Positions 16,411 through 25,910 are shown, numbered from the stretch's first letter. The stretch is DNA of 64,000 nt from JBCBKU01 sp965267475 (GCA_965267475.1 OZ254079.1:744001-808000), one strand, 5' to 3'. Numbers and translations are program-made. The notes: a model not told the origin generated them from the letters alone.

Positions 16411-17274
16411 CTATCCTGCGCGCATTCCCGACCGCAAATGCGCCGACAGAACCTGGATCAGCCGCCGGTGCATGGTTCGGTGACGATTGCGCGCGTGAAC
16501 CAGCGCATAAACCGGTTGCGTGATCGGCGGTGCGTCCGAAACCAGGTGATGTCCTTCCACCTCGACCGCCGCCTTCGCTGTGTCGGACAGGACGTATCCA
16601 GCCCCGCCCATGGCCTTGAGAAGGCCGAGCACGCCAAGATCAAGCCCGATGGTCACCGGCGACCGCGACAGATCCGGCAACAGCGCCCGGTGGGTTTCGG
16701 CAAAGGCCGGAGAGAAGTTTCCATGCACATAAGTTTCGGGGTCGATCTCGGCCACTTGGGCGGGACGGTCCGACACCATGCGATAGGTCAGATCGCCGAT
16801 GCTGACGAAATGCAGGTCGGGATGCGGCCGCGGCGTGAAGATCAGCGCGATATCCAGCTCTCCCACTTCGACCGCCGCGCACATTTGCGTGGAATAGTCC
16901 GGCTCAAAGTAAAACGCGGCGCCGGGCAGGGCATTGCGGAAGGCGCCCAACCAATCGGCAAGCCGGGGCCCGGCCAGATCGTGCTGCATGCCGACCCGCA
17001 GGCGCAGCGCTGCGCCGGTCGTCTCGGCCACGGCATCCTGCGCGGTGGTCCAGCCGTGCCTTATGCCGCGCGCATGAGGCTCGAACCGAAGCCCGGCCGA
17101 CGTCAAAGCGGTCCCCGCGCGGGACCGGGTGAACAGCTTGCATTCAAGCTCGGCCTCAAGCGCCCGGATGCGGCCCGATACGGTGGATTGCGTGACGCCC
17201 AGACGTTCCGCTGTCTGGTTGAAACTGCGGGTGTCGCATAGATCCAGAAAGGTCTCGATCTGATCGGTTTGCAT
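16411..17274 (-). CDS. LysR family transcriptional regulator of the DMGDH/MttB operon
   Basis: A 287-residue LysR regulator. MQTDQIETFLDLCDTRSFNQ with AERLGVTQSTVSGRIRALE is the DNA-binding domain, followed by an effector-binding domain. The ATG at 17274 is the family start; a longer frame adds 46 unrelated residues. It is divergent from the dimethylglycine-dehydrogenase-like operon, and a perfect T-N11-A palindrome (17289-17303) lies between them. It is therefore the likely regulator of that operon and of itself. The matB gene downstream is 154 bases away and may be separately controlled. Confidence 0.87.
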   Translation of the reverse strand: MQTDQIETFLDLCDTRSFNQTAERLGVTQSTVSGRIRALEAELECKLFTRSRAGTALTSAGLRFEPHARGIRHGWTTAQDAVAETTGAALRLRVGMQHDLAGPRLADWLGAFRNALPGAAFYFEPDYSTQMCAAVEVGELDIALIFTPRPHPDLHFVSIGDLTYRMVSDRPAQVAEIDPETYVHGNFSPAFAETHRALLPDLSRSPVTIGLDLGVLGLLKAMGGAGYVLSDTAKAAVEVEGHHLVSDAPPITQPVYALVHARNRHRTMHRRLIQVLSAHLRSGMRAG

Positions 17275-17288
17275 CCGGCGCCCTTCTA

Positions 17289-17303
17289 ATCGGAATTTCC
17301 GAT
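17289..17303. promoter_or_regulatory. LysR box (T-N11-A palindrome)
   Basis: ATCGGAA-T-TTCCGAT is a perfect inverted repeat with the T-N11-A form of LysR recognition sites (T290, A302). Its centre lies about 65 bases before the start point predicted from the promoter at 17326-17354, the classic activator position, and 15-29 bases before the LysR ATG, which suits autorepression. Confidence 0.7.
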
Positions 17304-17325
17304 CAATATCGCGCAGAATCCCTGA

Positions 17326-17354
17326 TTGAACAAGACTGGCCGGATCCAGATAAT
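17326..17354 (+). promoter_or_regulatory. sigma-70 promoter of the DMGDH/MttB operon
   Basis: TTGAAC (17326-17331) and GATAAT (17349-17354) are separated by 17 bases, four of six and five of six matches to the consensus TTGACA and TATAAT respectively being the key positions. It lies 34 bases upstream of the first gene's ATG. Confidence 0.6.
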
Positions 17355-17387
17355 CGCTCATCTTTTGTTGGCACAACAGGGGGCCCC

Positions 17388-19835
17388 ATGGCCGATTTTC
17401 CAAGCACCGCAAGGGTCGTCATCATCGGGGGCGGGGCCGTCGGTGTGTCATCGCTTTATCACCTGGCCAAGGCCGGTTGGACCGATTGCGTGCTTCTGGA
17501 AAAGAACGAGCTGACGGCAGGTTCGACCTGGCACGCGGCCGGAAACTGCCCGAACTTTTCGAACTCATGGGCGATCCTGAACATGCAGCGGTACTCGCTG
17601 GAAATGTACAGAACGCTCGCACAAGACGTCGATTACCCAATGAACTATCACGTCACGGGCGCCCTGCGTCTGGCGCACGGCAAAGAGCGCATGCAAGAGT
17701 TTGAGCGTGTCGCGGGCATGGGCCGCTATCAGGGCTTGCAGCTTGATATCCTGACGCCTCAGGAGATGCAGGAATACTATCCGTTCATGGAGACCCATGA
17801 TCTGGCTGGCGGGCTTTGGGATCCGTTGGATGGGGATATCGACCCGGCACAACTGACCCAGGCCATGGCCAAGGGCGCGCGCGATCTTGGTGCCAACATT
17901 CAACGGTTCTGCCCGGCGACTGGTGTCAGCCGCGACGGTGACGAATGGGTGGTTCAAACGGGCAAGGGCGATATCCGCTGCGAATACGTCGTGAATGCCG
18001 CCGGGTACTATGCCGGTCGGGTTGGCGACTGGTTCAAACCCTATGGCGGGCGGACCGTCCCGATGGTTGTCATGAGCCACCAGTATTTCCTGACCGAAGA
18101 GATCGACGAGGTGGCCGCCTGGACGAAAGAGCATGGGAAGAAGCTGCCCATGATCCGCGACGTCGACAGCTCTTACTATCTTCGGCAGGACAAGAACGGG
18201 CTGAACCTTGGCCCGTATGAGCGGAACTGCAAAGCGCATTGGGTCACCGACAGCGATCCGATGCCCGAGGATTTCAGCTTCCAGCTTTTCCCCGACGATC
18301 TGGAACGCCTGGAGTGGTACATCGAAGATGCCATGGCGCGTGTCCCGGTGCTTGGCACTGCCGGTGTCGGGCGCAATATCAACGGGCCAATTCCCTATGC
18401 GCCGGACGGTCTGCCGCTGATCGGTCCGATGCCTGGCGTCAAAAATGCATTTGAAGCCCATTCCTTCACATTCGGGATCGTGCAGGCTGGCGGCGCTGGC
18501 AAGGTCCTGGCCGAATGGGTGACCGAGGGCGAAACCGAATGGGACATGTGGGCGGTCGATCCGCGCCGCTATACCGATTACACCGATTTCGACTTTTGCC
18601 GTGACAAGGCGATGGAAACCTATGGCCACGAATACGGGATGCACTTCCCGTGGAAGGCCTGGCCCGCCGGGCGCAACAAGAAACTGTCGCCAAACCACGC
18701 CAAGGTGGTCGAACTCGGCGGCCAGATGGATGCCTATAACGGGTGGGAACGCGCGAACTGGTTCGCCAAACCCGGGGATGACACATCCATTGAAGCGACC
18801 GAGACCTGGGGCCGCACCGGTCCTTTTGAAGCACGTATCAAGGAAGAGGTTGAGGCCGTGCGCGACGGCGTCGGCGTGCTCGATCTGCCGGGCTTCTCGC
18901 GGTATTATCTGAAGGGCGAGGGCGCGGCGGAATGGCTGCGCGGGCGGATCGCCGGGGCGCTGCCGAAGATCGGGCGCATGAACCTGGGATATTTCCCCGA
19001 CAGCCGGGGCCGGATCCTGACCGAGATGTCGCTGATCCGGGAAGAGGAAGACACCTTCCGCCTGATCACGGCGGCGCCCGCGCAATGGCATGACTTCGAA
19101 GTGCTGCGCGACGGCGGCCTGCCGGAAGGGGTCAGCCTGACCGACCACACGACGGAATATACCTGCCTGATCATCGGCGGGCCGAAATCGCGCGATCTGT
19201 TGTCTGGCCTGACCGACGCGGATCTGACCTTGCCCTGGCTGTCGCACCAGTCGGCCACGGTCGCGGGAAAACCCGCCAAGGTCTTGCGGGTCTGCTTTGC
19301 GGGTGAATTGGGCTGGGAAGTTCACGCCGCCATGGACGACATGCCCGCGATTTATGACGCGGTTCTGGCGGCGGGCGCCACGCCGTTTGGAATGTTCGCG
19401 CTGAACTCCATGCGGATCGAAAAGGGATACCGCGCCTGGAAGGGCGATCTTTCGACGGATTATTCGCTGCTGGAAGGCGGGCTTGACCGTTTTGTCAGGC
19501 TCGATAAACCGCAGGATTTCCCGGGCAAGGCCGCCCTTCTGAACGAAAAGCAGCAGGGTTCGAAGAAGCGTTTCGTCACGCTGAAGGTCGATGCCGGCGA
19601 AGCTGATGCGCCTTACATGTCCACCCTTTGGCATGACGGCGCCGTGGTCGGCGAAACGACGTCCGGGGCTTATGGCTACCGCGTCGGTGCTTCCATCGCG
19701 CTGGGCGTGCTGCGCACCGACCTCGCCGTGCCCGGCACCGAGATCAAGGTCGACATCTATGGTGAGATGCGGCCTGCCACCGTGCAACCCGATGCCCCGA
19801 TGTGGGATCCGGAAAACGAAAGAATACGCGCATGA
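17388..19835 (+). CDS. dimethylglycine dehydrogenase-like FAD/folate protein, paralogue 1
   Basis: An 815-residue two-part enzyme. Residues 1-400 form a DAO-type FAD domain (VVIIGGGAVGVSSLYHL; STWHAAG with His49 at the position of the covalent flavin of dimethylglycine dehydrogenase). Residues about 410-815 form FAO-M and GcvT-type tetrahydrofolate domains. The family removes N-methyl groups oxidatively and passes formaldehyde to folate. The gene heads a four-gene coupled operon with a second paralogue and an MttB homologue, so it probably handles an intermediate of quaternary-amine breakdown. The substrate could be dimethylglycine, sarcosine or a relative. Confidence 0.85.
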   Translation: MADFPSTARVVIIGGGAVGVSSLYHLAKAGWTDCVLLEKNELTAGSTWHAAGNCPNFSNSWAILNMQRYSLEMYRTLAQDVDYPMNYHVTGALRLAHGKERMQEFERVAGMGRYQGLQLDILTPQEMQEYYPFMETHDLAGGLWDPLDGDIDPAQLTQAMAKGARDLGANIQRFCPATGVSRDGDEWVVQTGKGDIRCEYVVNAAGYYAGRVGDWFKPYGGRTVPMVVMSHQYFLTEEIDEVAAWTKEHGKKLPMIRDVDSSYYLRQDKNGLNLGPYERNCKAHWVTDSDPMPEDFSFQLFPDDLERLEWYIEDAMARVPVLGTAGVGRNINGPIPYAPDGLPLIGPMPGVKNAFEAHSFTFGIVQAGGAGKVLAEWVTEGETEWDMWAVDPRRYTDYTDFDFCRDKAMETYGHEYGMHFPWKAWPAGRNKKLSPNHAKVVELGGQMDAYNGWERANWFAKPGDDTSIEATETWGRTGPFEARIKEEVEAVRDGVGVLDLPGFSRYYLKGEGAAEWLRGRIAGALPKIGRMNLGYFPDSRGRILTEMSLIREEEDTFRLITAAPAQWHDFEVLRDGGLPEGVSLTDHTTEYTCLIIGGPKSRDLLSGLTDADLTLPWLSHQSATVAGKPAKVLRVCFAGELGWEVHAAMDDMPAIYDAVLAAGATPFGMFALNSMRIEKGYRAWKGDLSTDYSLLEGGLDRFVRLDKPQDFPGKAALLNEKQQGSKKRFVTLKVDAGEADAPYMSTLWHDGAVVGETTSGAYGYRVGASIALGVLRTDLAVPGTEIKVDIYGEMRPATVQPDAPMWDPENERIRA

Positions 19836-22276
19836 CCCCGCTTCCCGACAAAGCCCGCGCCGTCATCATTGGCGGCGGTGTCTCTGGCTGTTCGGTCGCC
19901 TATCACCTGACCAAGCTCGGCTGGACAGACGTTGTGCTGCTGGAACGCAAGCAACTGACCTGCGGCACGACCTGGCACGCGGCCGGGCTGATCGGGCAAT
20001 TGCGCCCGTCTGAGAACCTGACGCGTCTGGCGAAATACTCGGCCGAACTTTACCAGACGCTGGAAGAGGAAACCGGGATCGCTACGGGCATGCGCCGCAA
20101 CGGGTCGATCACGGTCGCTCTGACCGAGCATCGCAAGGAAGAGATCCTGCGTCAGGCCACGCTTGCGCGCGCCTTCGATGTCGAAGTCAACGAGATCGGG
20201 AACAACGAACTGAAAGAAATGTTCCCGCAACTGACCGTCTCGGACGTTGTCGCGGCGGTGCATCTGCCCGGCGACGGTCAATGCGATCCGGCCAATATCG
20301 CCATGGCGCTGGCCAAGGGTGCGCGGAACCGTGGCGCGCTGATCCGCGAAGGCGTGAAGGTGACCAGTGTCACCGATGACGGCAAGCGCGTGACCGGCGT
20401 CGACTACGAAACCGACGCGGGCCCGGGCCATATCAAGGCCGATGTCGTCATCAACTGCGGCGGCATGTGGGGCCGCGATTTGGCGCGGCAATCGGGCGTC
20501 ACTCTGCCGCTGCACGCTTGCGAGCATTTCTATCTGATCACCGAGGCCATCGAAGGTCTGGGCCGGGTTCCGTCGCTGCGGGTGCCCGATGAATGCGCCT
20601 ATTACAAGGAAGATGCGGGCAAGATGATGCTGGGCGCGTTTGAACCGCGCGCCAAACCCTGGGGCATGAACGGCATTTCGGAAGATTTCTGTTTCGATTC
20701 ATTGCCCGAGGATTTCGACCATTTTGAACCGATCCTCGAACAGGCGATGGGGCGGATGCCGCTGTTTGAGACGGCGGGTGTTCACACCTTCTTCAACGGG
20801 CCCGAAAGCTTCACGCCGGACGACAAGTATTATTTGGGCGAGGCCCCGGAACTGCGCGGGTACTGGGTCGCGGCGGGGTATAACTCGATTGGGATCGTGT
20901 CATCGGGCGGGGCCGGCATGGCGCTGGCCCAATGGATCAACGATGGCGAACCGCCTTTTGACCTTTGGGACGTGGATATTCGCCGCGCGCAGCCGTTCCA
21001 GCGAAATCGCCGGTACCTGAAGGATCGCGTGTCCGAGACACTGGGGATGCTTTATGCCGATCACTTCCCCTATCGCCAGCTTGAAACAGGCCGCGGCATC
21101 CGCCGAAGCCCGCTTCACGAACACCTGAAGACGCGCGGCGCGGTCTTCGGTGAGGTGGCCGGTTGGGAACGCCCGAACTGGTTCGCCACCGACGGGCAGG
21201 AACGCGAATACCGCTATGACTGGCAGGGCCAGAACTGGTTCGACAACAACCGGGCCGAACACATGGCCGTACGTGAAGGTGTTGGGCTGTTCGACATGAC
21301 TTCCTTCGGGAAGATCCGCGTGGAAGGGCCGGACGCGCTGGCCTTCCTGCAACGGGTCTGCGGCAACAATGTCGATACCAAGGCCGGGCGGATCACCTAT
21401 ACCCAGATGCTGAACAGCCGGGGCGGGATCGAAAGCGACCTGACGGTGACGCGGTTGTCTGAAACGGCGTTCCTGTTGATCGTGCCCGCCGCAACGGTCG
21501 TGCGCGATCTGGCCTGGCTGCGTCGTCATCTGAACGACGACGTGGCCGTCATCACGGACATGACGGCGGCGGAAACGGCCCTGGTCGTCATGGGCCCGAA
21601 ATCGCGCGAGTTGATGCAGCGGGTCAGCCCGGATGATTTTTCCAATGAAAGCCACCCCTTCGGGCTGGCCAAGGAAATTGAAATCGGGATGGGCCTCGCT
21701 CGGGCTCACCGCGTGACCTATGTCGGCGAACTCGGGTGGGAGGTCTATGTGTCCAACGACATGGCCGCCCACGTCTTCGAGACGCTGGAAGAGGCGGGCG
21801 CGGATCTGGGCCTGACGCTTTGCGGTTTGCACACGCTGGACAGTTGCCGGATCGAAAAGGCCTTCCGCCACTTCGGTCATGACATCACTGACGAAGACCA
21901 TGTGCTTGAGGCCGGGCTTGGCTTTGCCGTCAAACCCGACAAGGGCGATTTCATCGGACGGGATGCGGTGCTGAGGAAGAAAGAGGAAGGGCTGAAAAAG
22001 CGGCTTCTTCAGTTCAAGCTGGAAGACCCGACGCCCATGCTGTTCCACAACGAGGCTTTGGTGCGGGACGGTCAGATTGTCTCGATCACGACCTCGGGCA
22101 ACTATGGCCATGCGCTGGGCGGGGCCATCGGCATCGGATACGTGCCTTGCGAAGGCCAAAGCGTCGATGAGGTTCTGGGTTCGACCTATGAGATCGAGGT
22201 CGCCGGCGTCCGGCACAAGGCGATCCCAAGTCTGAAACCGATGTACGACCCCAAGTCGGAAAGGGTCAAAGCGTGA
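19832..22276 (+). CDS. dimethylglycine dehydrogenase-like FAD/folate protein, paralogue 2
   Basis: An 814-residue paralogue of the preceding gene with the same layout: FAD domain (AVIIGGGVSGCSVAYHL, GTTWHAAGL with His49 for covalent FAD), FAO-M linker and C-terminal GcvT folate domains (QRVCGNNVDTKAGRITYTQM, CRIEKAFRHFGHDI). The start at 19832 overlaps the first gene's stop as ATGA. This copy is closer to canonical dimethylglycine dehydrogenase at the flavin motif (TTWHAAGLIGQL versus STWHAAGNCPNF). The two copies may act on successive N-methyl groups. Confidence 0.85.
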   Translation: MTPLPDKARAVIIGGGVSGCSVAYHLTKLGWTDVVLLERKQLTCGTTWHAAGLIGQLRPSENLTRLAKYSAELYQTLEEETGIATGMRRNGSITVALTEHRKEEILRQATLARAFDVEVNEIGNNELKEMFPQLTVSDVVAAVHLPGDGQCDPANIAMALAKGARNRGALIREGVKVTSVTDDGKRVTGVDYETDAGPGHIKADVVINCGGMWGRDLARQSGVTLPLHACEHFYLITEAIEGLGRVPSLRVPDECAYYKEDAGKMMLGAFEPRAKPWGMNGISEDFCFDSLPEDFDHFEPILEQAMGRMPLFETAGVHTFFNGPESFTPDDKYYLGEAPELRGYWVAAGYNSIGIVSSGGAGMALAQWINDGEPPFDLWDVDIRRAQPFQRNRRYLKDRVSETLGMLYADHFPYRQLETGRGIRRSPLHEHLKTRGAVFGEVAGWERPNWFATDGQEREYRYDWQGQNWFDNNRAEHMAVREGVGLFDMTSFGKIRVEGPDALAFLQRVCGNNVDTKAGRITYTQMLNSRGGIESDLTVTRLSETAFLLIVPAATVVRDLAWLRRHLNDDVAVITDMTAAETALVVMGPKSRELMQRVSPDDFSNESHPFGLAKEIEIGMGLARAHRVTYVGELGWEVYVSNDMAAHVFETLEEAGADLGLTLCGLHTLDSCRIEKAFRHFGHDITDEDHVLEAGLGFAVKPDKGDFIGRDAVLRKKEEGLKKRLLQFKLEDPTPMLFHNEALVRDGQIVSITTSGNYGHALGGAIGIGYVPCEGQSVDEVLGSTYEIEVAGVRHKAIPSLKPMYDPKSERVKA

Positions 22277-23796
22277 GCCGCCGGGCAGGCGGGCGCGCTG
22301 CACGGGTCGCAGCCCGGGCCGCCCCTCTGCCCGAGAATGTGCGGCCGATCCGACCGGGCCTTCCAGGTGGTGCCTACAAACCCCTTGATCAGCTCGGGAT
22401 GGATCGGATCCATGCTGCAGCGCTCGACGCGCTGGAGCAGGTCGGCCTATCGCAGGCGCCGCCTTCAGGGATCGAAGCCATGACCCAGGCGGGCGCAACC
22501 CTTGGCGATGACGGGCGGCTTCGCTATCCGCGCGCATTGGTCGAAGACACGCTTGCCATGGCCGCCCGCGACATCACGCTCTGCGGGCGCGATCCGGCCT
22601 TTGATCTACACCTGACGGGAACCAACGTGCATTTCGGGACGGCCGGTGCGGCGGTCCATATCGTGGACTTGGAAACCGGAGACTATCGCGATTCCACCAC
22701 GCAGGATCTCTTTGATGCGGCCCGGATCACCCAGCACCTGGACAATGTGCATTTCTTCCAGCGGGCGATGGTCTGCCGCGATCTGGAAGACAGCTTCGAT
22801 CTTGATATCAATACGATCTACGCGGCCTGTGCGGGCACGCAGAAGCATGTGGGAACGTCGATCACATGGCCCGCAAACGTACAGGGCTGCGTCGAGCTTT
22901 TGCATCTGATCGCAGGCGGCGAACAGGCGTGGCGCGCCCGGCCATTCGTGTCGAACACCAATTGCTTCGTCGTGCCGCCGATGAAATTCGCCGAGGAAAG
23001 CTGCGTGGTGATGGAGCATTGCATCCGTGCCGGCTTGCCGGTGCTTTTGCTTTCGGCAGGACAGGCCGGAGCGACCGCGCCCGCGCCCATCGCGCTGGCC
23101 GTGGTGCAAGCGGTGGCTGAATGCCTTGCGGGTCTGGTCTATGTGAATGCCATCCAGCCCGGTCACCCCGCGATCTTCGGAACCTGGCCCTTTGTCAGTG
23201 ACCTGCGCACAGGCGCGATGTCAGGCGGATCAGCCGAACAGGCGCTTCTGTCCAGCGCTTGCACCCAGATGCATCAGTTCTACGGCCTGCCGGGCGGGGC
23301 TGCTGGCGGCATCTCGGACAGCAAACTGCCGGACATGCAGGCGGGCTGGGAACAGGGCATCACCAACCTGTTGCCGGGGCTTGCCGGGCTGAACATGGTG
23401 TACGAGGCCGTGGGCATGCACGCCTCGCTTCTGGGTTTCTGCCTCGAAAGCCTGGTTCTGGGCGATGATATTGTCGGCCAGGTTTTGCGCTGCATTCGCG
23501 GGATCGAAGTGACGGAAGACACAGTGTCGATCGAGGCGATCAAGGATGTCTGTCTGGACGGGCCGGGGCATTATTTGGGAAGCGAACAAACGCTTAATCT
23601 GATGCAGACGGAATATGTCTATCCGACCCTTGGGAACCGGATGAGCCCGAAGGAATGGGGCGAGGCCGGAAAACCTGATCTTTTGGCCAAGGCGATTGAA
23701 CGGAAGAATGCAATTTTGACCGAAGCCGGTTCCCAGATCTCGGAAGACATCGACAAGGCCATTCGGGAACAGTTCAGGATCGTGCTGCCATGCTGA
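22273..23796 (+). CDS. trimethylamine methyltransferase (MttB) family protein, non-pyrrolysine
   Basis: A 507-residue MttB-superfamily protein starting at GTG, whose bases overlap the preceding stop (GTGA). MttB of methanogens carries pyrrolysine at an in-frame TAG; this frame has no internal TAG, so it belongs to the non-pyrrolysine branch, some of whose members demethylate glycine betaine, proline betaine or carnitine with a corrinoid protein. No corrinoid protein or activase is encoded nearby, so the methyl acceptor is unclear. Linkage to two DMGDH-like genes supports a role in betaine or quaternary-amine breakdown. Confidence 0.82.
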   Translation: MSRRAGGRAARVAARAAPLPENVRPIRPGLPGGAYKPLDQLGMDRIHAAALDALEQVGLSQAPPSGIEAMTQAGATLGDDGRLRYPRALVEDTLAMAARDITLCGRDPAFDLHLTGTNVHFGTAGAAVHIVDLETGDYRDSTTQDLFDAARITQHLDNVHFFQRAMVCRDLEDSFDLDINTIYAACAGTQKHVGTSITWPANVQGCVELLHLIAGGEQAWRARPFVSNTNCFVVPPMKFAEESCVVMEHCIRAGLPVLLLSAGQAGATAPAPIALAVVQAVAECLAGLVYVNAIQPGHPAIFGTWPFVSDLRTGAMSGGSAEQALLSSACTQMHQFYGLPGGAAGGISDSKLPDMQAGWEQGITNLLPGLAGLNMVYEAVGMHASLLGFCLESLVLGDDIVGQVLRCIRGIEVTEDTVSIEAIKDVCLDGPGHYLGSEQTLNLMQTEYVYPTLGNRMSPKEWGEAGKPDLLAKAIERKNAILTEAGSQISEDIDKAIREQFRIVLPC

Positions 23797-24692
23797 GCTA
23801 TGGTGTCATCGGGCTTGGCAACCTGGGCGGGCACCTGGCGGGAAGTCTGTGCCGGGAAGGGTTCAACGTTCGCTGCTTCGATCAGGACGACGACGCCTGC
23901 GCGACCCTTGCACGTCTGGGCGCAGTTGTCGCCGAAGACGCCGCTTCGGCCGTGGATGGTGTCGATGCCCTGATCACCTGCCTGCCCTCACCCGCGGTCA
24001 GTTCATCGGTCCTGGATCAGGTCTTGCCCGTTCTGCCGAAGGGCGCCGACTGGATCGAGATGTCGACGCTTGGCCGCGATGACATTCTGGATCTGTCAAA
24101 GCGCGCGGCGCACCATGGCGTCCGGACGCTTGAATGCCCGGTGACGGGCGGGGTCCATCTGGCGGCTTCCGGGCAGATCACGGTTCTGGTGGGCGGGGAC
24201 GAGGATCTATTCGCCCGCCACCGCCCCGCGCTTCAGGCCATTGGCGGCAAGATCATCCATATGGGGCCGTTGGGGTCAGCCTCGATCATCAAGGTGATCA
24301 CCAACATGCTCGCCTTCATCCACCTCGTGGCCGATGGCGAGGCGCTGATGCTGGCCAAGCGCGGCGGGCTGGATCTTGGAAAGGCGTGGGAGGCGATCGC
24401 GGCCTCATCCGGCAGCTCATTCGTGCACGAAACCGAAGGCCAGCTTATCCTGAACGGCAGCTACGACGTGGCCTTCACCATGGATCTTGCGCTGAAGGAT
24501 CTGGGGTTTGCGATGGAGTTCGGACGCGAGTTCGAGACGCCAATGGAACTTGCGGGTATGGTGCAGCAGATCTTCCGGAAAGGGCGGGCCGCCTATGGTG
24601 GCGATGCGCAGTCGACGCAGATCGTGAAACTTCTGGAAGATGCGCTGGGGACCGATCTCAGGGCGCCCGGCTTCCCGGAGCGCTTGGAATAG
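23790..24692 (+). CDS. 3-hydroxyisobutyrate dehydrogenase-like NAD(P) oxidoreductase
   Basis: A 300-residue beta-hydroxyacid dehydrogenase. GVIGLGNLGGHLAGSL is the Rossmann motif, ECPVTGGVHLAASG the substrate-binding Gly-rich segment, and SASIIKVITNML contains the catalytic Lys. It overlaps the MttB-like stop by 7 bases and ends the operon just before a strong hairpin terminator. It should oxidise a hydroxyacid or reduce a semialdehyde formed by the pathway. The exact substrate, perhaps a product of a betaine analogue, is not indicated. Confidence 0.83.
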   Translation: MLSYGVIGLGNLGGHLAGSLCREGFNVRCFDQDDDACATLARLGAVVAEDAASAVDGVDALITCLPSPAVSSSVLDQVLPVLPKGADWIEMSTLGRDDILDLSKRAAHHGVRTLECPVTGGVHLAASGQITVLVGGDEDLFARHRPALQAIGGKIIHMGPLGSASIIKVITNMLAFIHLVADGEALMLAKRGGLDLGKAWEAIAASSGSSFVHETEGQLILNGSYDVAFTMDLALKDLGFAMEFGREFETPMELAGMVQQIFRKGRAAYGGDAQSTQIVKLLEDALGTDLRAPGFPERLE

Positions 24693-24704
24693 GGCCAAAA
24701 AACT

Positions 24705-24740
24705 AAGGCGTCCGGGGCCTCAACCAACCCCGGACGCCTT
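24705..24740. terminator. bidirectional hairpin terminator
   Basis: AAGGCGTCCGGGG (24705-24717) pairs exactly over 13 bases with its complement at 24728-24740 around a 10-base loop. On the minus strand the stem is followed by AGTTTTTT, a good terminator for the galactoside operon; on the plus strand TTTAAAA follows, weaker for the MttB operon. The following 228 bases (24741-24968) hold no gene that I can see. Confidence 0.82.
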
Positions 24741-24968
24741 TAAAAGCAAACACAACATGCCCAGACTAAAGCAGACCGCGCTTCGGTCAGGTTACTCGAA
24801 CACACTTACACAAAACTCGCATCACCTGATGCCCTTGTTGTACCGAAGGGGTCGGCGGATTACTGCCTGCCCATAGGGTCAATGGATGCATCAAATTGGA
24901 AACAGCGCGTTAACCAATCTGGAATTGGGGCAATGGTGTGGCGAAGAACCCGTGGTTCTGGACCGGGG

Positions 24969-25910
24969 TCAGGCGGGATTGCGGAAGCGCATCTCGGTAT
25001 GCTGGGAAAAGGTCTCATTTGGACCAAGCTCAATCGACGGAAACCCTATTTTATTGGGGGAATCTGGCCACATCTGCGGTTCCAGCGCGATCCCACGCGG
25101 GTCGCCGGTATAGACCTGAAGCCCAATCGCATCGGTCGAGATTTCCAGTTGCCGTCCGCTTTTTCCGGTCAACGTCGCGACGGTGTCTGGGCCATCAAAC
25201 TTCGAATTCAAGCAAAAGTTATTGTCAATCAGGCCTTTCGGCGCACGCGCTTTGCGGAAGTCGAATTCCGTGCCCTCAACGTCCAGAATCGAACCGTCCG
25301 GAAAATACGAAGGGGTTGATGGCAAAATCCGGTCGGCGGCAACGGACAGCCTATGGCCAGCCCAGGAATCAGCCGCATCAAGGTTCCAATAGGGATGAAA
25401 CCCCGGGTTCATGAAGGTCAGCGCATCGGTCTTCGCCTGGATATCGAGGGTCAGGGCATGTCCCTCGGTCACGCTGTAGCACGCCGTGATGCGGCGATTG
25501 CCCGGGAACCCGCCCGCACCGTCGGGCTGGTCCAGCGCGAAAGTCACCGAGGTGTCTGATGTTTCGGCAATCTCCCAGTTGGCCAGATGCGATCCGGCGC
25601 TTCCCGAATGCAGACAGTGTTCGTCGTCTTGATTGGCTTCGAAGGACAGCATGTCGCCCCCCAACATCGCCTTGGCGCCGGATATCCGGTTCAAGACCGG
25701 CGCGATGATCGGCCCGTGATAAACCTTGGGCCCTTCATAGGCCGCCAGATCATCCGTCCCGCAGGACAGATCGCCGGACCCCGCGAGATCAAGAAACTGA
25801 AGCCGCGCCCCGAAGGTCAAAAGCCCCACGGTCAGATCGCCTGCCCGCAGCGTCACACGGTCCACGGCGCGACCATCCGCCAGCGTTCCAAAGCGGTCTA
25901 TCGTGGCCAT
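24969..25910 (-). CDS. galM: aldose 1-epimerase
   Basis: A 313-residue mutarotase interconverting the anomers of galactose or glucose. DDEHCLHSG and NPGFHPYWNL carry the two active-site histidines, and RGIALEPQMWPDSPN the catalytic Glu and substrate loop. It overlaps the end of the GH42 gene by 13 bases and is the last gene of the galactoside operon, where it would prepare galactose released by the two glycosidases for oxidation. The downstream side is closed by a strong terminator. Confidence 0.87.
   Translation of the reverse strand: MATIDRFGTLADGRAVDRVTLRAGDLTVGLLTFGARLQFLDLAGSGDLSCGTDDLAAYEGPKVYHGPIIAPVLNRISGAKAMLGGDMLSFEANQDDEHCLHSGSAGSHLANWEIAETSDTSVTFALDQPDGAGGFPGNRRITACYSVTEGHALTLDIQAKTDALTFMNPGFHPYWNLDAADSWAGHRLSVAADRILPSTPSYFPDGSILDVEGTEFDFRKARAPKGLIDNNFCLNSKFDGPDTVATLTGKSGRQLEISTDAIGLQVYTGDPRGIALEPQMWPDSPNKIGFPSIELGPNETFSQHTEMRFRNPA

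Noticed and set aside
17565..19787. A 740-codon frame on the reverse strand of the first DMGDH-like gene.
   Set aside because: It has no recognisable domain and sits entirely within a gene with clear FAD and GcvT domains, so it is a composition artefact.
22273..23796. Pyrrolysine in the MttB homologue.
   Set aside because: The frame has no in-frame TAG, and the sequence groups with the non-pyrrolysine MttB branch, so no amber decoding is needed.
24741..24968. A small RNA or tRNA in the 228-base gap after the terminator.
   Set aside because: No cloverleaf, promoter plus terminator pair or conserved frame was seen. It appears to be a plain spacer between convergent operons.
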